Below, piece after piece: positions 63,008-64,000 of a DNA stretch of 64,000 nucleotides. This stretch comes from Rufibacter latericius (GTDB taxonomy: Bacteria; Bacteroidota; Bacteroidia; Cytophagales; Hymenobacteraceae): the NCBI RefSeq assembly GCF_003721515.1, contig NZ_RJJD01000003.1, positions 434,001-498,000 of the forward strand, in the 5' to 3' direction. The first letter of the stretch is position 1, and every line of letters starts with the position of its first letter. Position numbers and translations under genes: made by a program. The notes under the pieces are model-generated. The model ran no database searches. It worked only from the letters and a program-made list of their open reading frames with translations, and was not told the origin of the DNA.

Positions 63008-63442
63008 ATGAGAGGGAAACTCAGACCAATTGTGCTCTTACTGCTGGCTTTTAGCCTCCTGACAGGTTCTGTTGGGGTGGCGGCGACACAGCGTTTTTGT
63101 GCAATGTTGGGCATGGCTCCTTCTCAGGATGCAGCCCAGAAAATGGAGGAGATGGGCTGTTGCACAGCTAAGAAAAAACCCGCCTGTCCCGAGGGAACAA
63201 CTCAGGTAGACAAGACTCCTTGCTGCTCTGTTTCCACGACCCACCACAAACTGGACGTGCCTTCCACGCTGAAATTCAGCAAGGTGGAGTTTGTGGCGCT
63301 TCTACCCGCGCTAACCTCGGTTTTCCTTCTTCCGCCAGTAGCCACGGCTACCGTGGAAGGTTCCTGGCCGTATTACTCTGATACCTCGCCACCTCGGGCG
63401 GGCCGAGACCTGCTGCATCATCTGCACATCCTGAACATTTAG
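63008..63442 (+). CDS. HYC_CC_PP family exported protein
   Basis: A 144-residue protein of the Bacteroidota-specific HYC_CC_PP type. A signal peptide (RPIVLLLLAFSLLTGSVGVA) is followed by QRFCAML in the place of the H-Y-C motif, cysteine pairs in MGCCTAKK and TPCCSVSTTHHKLD, and the closing SPPRAGRDLLHHLHILNI with the PP. The cysteines and histidines suggest metal (copper or iron-group) binding in the periplasm. The family typically precedes a TonB-dependent receptor, as here (gap 83 bases). Its promoter box touches the ATG. Confidence 0.75.
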   Translation: MRGKLRPIVLLLLAFSLLTGSVGVAATQRFCAMLGMAPSQDAAQKMEEMGCCTAKKKPACPEGTTQVDKTPCCSVSTTHHKLDVPSTLKFSKVEFVALLPALTSVFLLPPVATATVEGSWPYYSDTSPPRAGRDLLHHLHILNI

Positions 63443-63462
63443 GTCTTTCATCTCTTCGCGCC

Positions 63463-63489
63463 GCCGAAGCCGGTTTTCTGTGCTTCGGC
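63463..63489. other. Small hairpin between the HYC_CC_PP gene and the TonB receptor gene
   Basis: GCCGAAGC pairs with GCTTCGGC around an 11-base loop. No T-run follows, so it may attenuate or process the transcript rather than end it. Confidence 0.4.
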
Positions 63490-63525
63490 CCCAGAACAGA
63501 TGTTATACTTAAATGAAACCAACTC

Positions 63526-64000
63526 ATGTTATATTCTAAACGTCAGGTATTTTTAACCTTGACTTTATTAGGGCTCCTGCTCCCCTTTCTGGGAACAGCC
63601 CAATCACTTGCCGGCCGTGTAATTGATGCGGCGAACTCCACTCCACTTATAGGTGCTTCCGTTATCTGGTTAGGAACCGATAAAGCGACCAGCACCGATG
63701 CCAACGGCCATTTCACGCTTGCTGCGGCTCCTAACGGTGAAACCGCGGTCCTGATTTCCTACATCGGCTACAAACCAGACACGGTACAGGTGCAGGGCCG
63801 CCCTCATATAGTAGTGCAGTTGCGGTCTACAACTGCTATTCAGGAAGTGACCATTACCGGCAAGCAAGACCGCTACTCGGCCATGACACCCACCAACTCA
63901 CAGGTCATTACCGCTAAAGATTTAACCAAATCAGCGTGCTGTAACCTGGCCGAGAGCTTTGAAACGAACGCTTCGGTGGAGGTTTCTACCTCAGATGCCG
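63526..64000 (+). CDS. TonB-dependent receptor (partial; 3' end outside the window)
   Basis: The first 158 residues are visible. A signal peptide (VFLTLTLLGLLLPFLGTAQS) leads into a carboxypeptidase-D regulatory-like beta domain (AGRVIDAANSTPLIGASVIW to ISYIGYKPDTVQVQ), the usual N-terminal extension in Bacteroidota. ITGKQDRYSAMTPTNSQVIT includes the start of the plug. SACCNLAESFETNASVEVS matches the plug region of receptors that accompany HYC_CC_PP proteins and are thought to take up metals such as copper or iron; that substrate is inference. The barrel lies beyond the right edge. Confidence 0.88.
   Translation, partial: MLYSKRQVFLTLTLLGLLLPFLGTAQSLAGRVIDAANSTPLIGASVIWLGTDKATSTDANGHFTLAAAPNGETAVLISYIGYKPDTVQVQGRPHIVVQLRSTTAIQEVTITGKQDRYSAMTPTNSQVITAKDLTKSACCNLAESFETNASVEVSTSDA

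Noticed and set aside
1..64000. CRISPR arrays, prophage, insertion sequences, rRNA or tRNA genes.
   Set aside because: No regularly spaced direct repeats, transposase, integrase or phage structural motifs, and no conserved RNA gene sequence, were seen on reading through the window.

Overview
The window looks like a chromosomal segment of a Cytophagales bacterium (Bacteroidota), most likely family Hymenobacteraceae (Rufibacter/Pontibacter/Hymenobacter type). This rests on type A and type B sorting domains of the type IX secretion system, Bacteroidota promoter boxes (TTG, 19-21 bases, then TAnnTTTG), the HYC_CC_PP plus TonB receptor pair, PAS-rich histidine kinases with an SHNLRAP H-box, stand-alone CheY-like regulators, cytochrome b558-type sdhCAB, and overall base composition near half G+C. 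The genus is inference only. No rRNA, tRNA, CRISPR array, phage or insertion sequence was seen.

Layout. 1-1715: two AT-rich glycosyltransferases on the minus strand, the first cut by the window edge. 1992-8426: an MpaB/DUF2236-type oxygenase, an LLM-class flavin oxidoreductase, a two-domain M16 zinc protease lipoprotein interrupted by one in-frame TAA, and two tandem STAS/SEC14-like proteins. 8547-18884: a lipoprotein fused to a YqaE/Pmp3 membrane domain, two PAS sensor kinases with response regulators, a TM2 protein, a periplasmic trehalase and a small coiled-coil protein. 19421-26737: a secreted S8 protease, aconitase, a TlpA-like lipoprotein and a small exported protein. 27047-32787: a complete RND efflux operon (adaptor, pump, outer-membrane channel). 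33089-33919: an AT-rich methyltransferase, probably acquired. 34176-42523: polyprenyl diphosphate synthase, an alpha/beta hydrolase overlapping folK, a CapD/WbpM-type sugar dehydratase next to fabD, and a large secreted protein. 42868-46380: sdhC-sdhA-sdhB with a clear promoter. 46561-47085: an FMN reductase.

47271-62678 is the division and cell-wall (dcw) cluster on the minus strand, in transcription order mraZ-rsmH-ftsL-ftsI-murE-mraY-murD-ftsW-murG-murC-ftsQ-ftsA-ftsZ, mostly overlapping or tightly spaced, with a promoter before mraZ and a strong hairpin terminator after ftsZ. Together these genes make the UDP-MurNAc-peptide and lipid II precursors and assemble the divisome. The cluster diverges from a metal-receptor locus (HYC_CC_PP protein plus TonB-dependent receptor, cut by the right edge).

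Two things stand out beyond the genes. First, about 16 intergenic copies of a roughly 35-base palindrome (TTTAGGCC arm, TTTTC-nn-GAAA centre, GGCCTAAA arm) lie mostly just after genes. Some sit inside longer hairpins with unrelated outer arms, and look-alikes occur inside murC, murD and folK without disturbing the protein. Second, the gap between mraZ and the metal-receptor locus holds a dense cluster of DnaA boxes beside an AT-rich stretch, with genes diverging from it: a candidate replication origin, or a DnaA-controlled promoter region.
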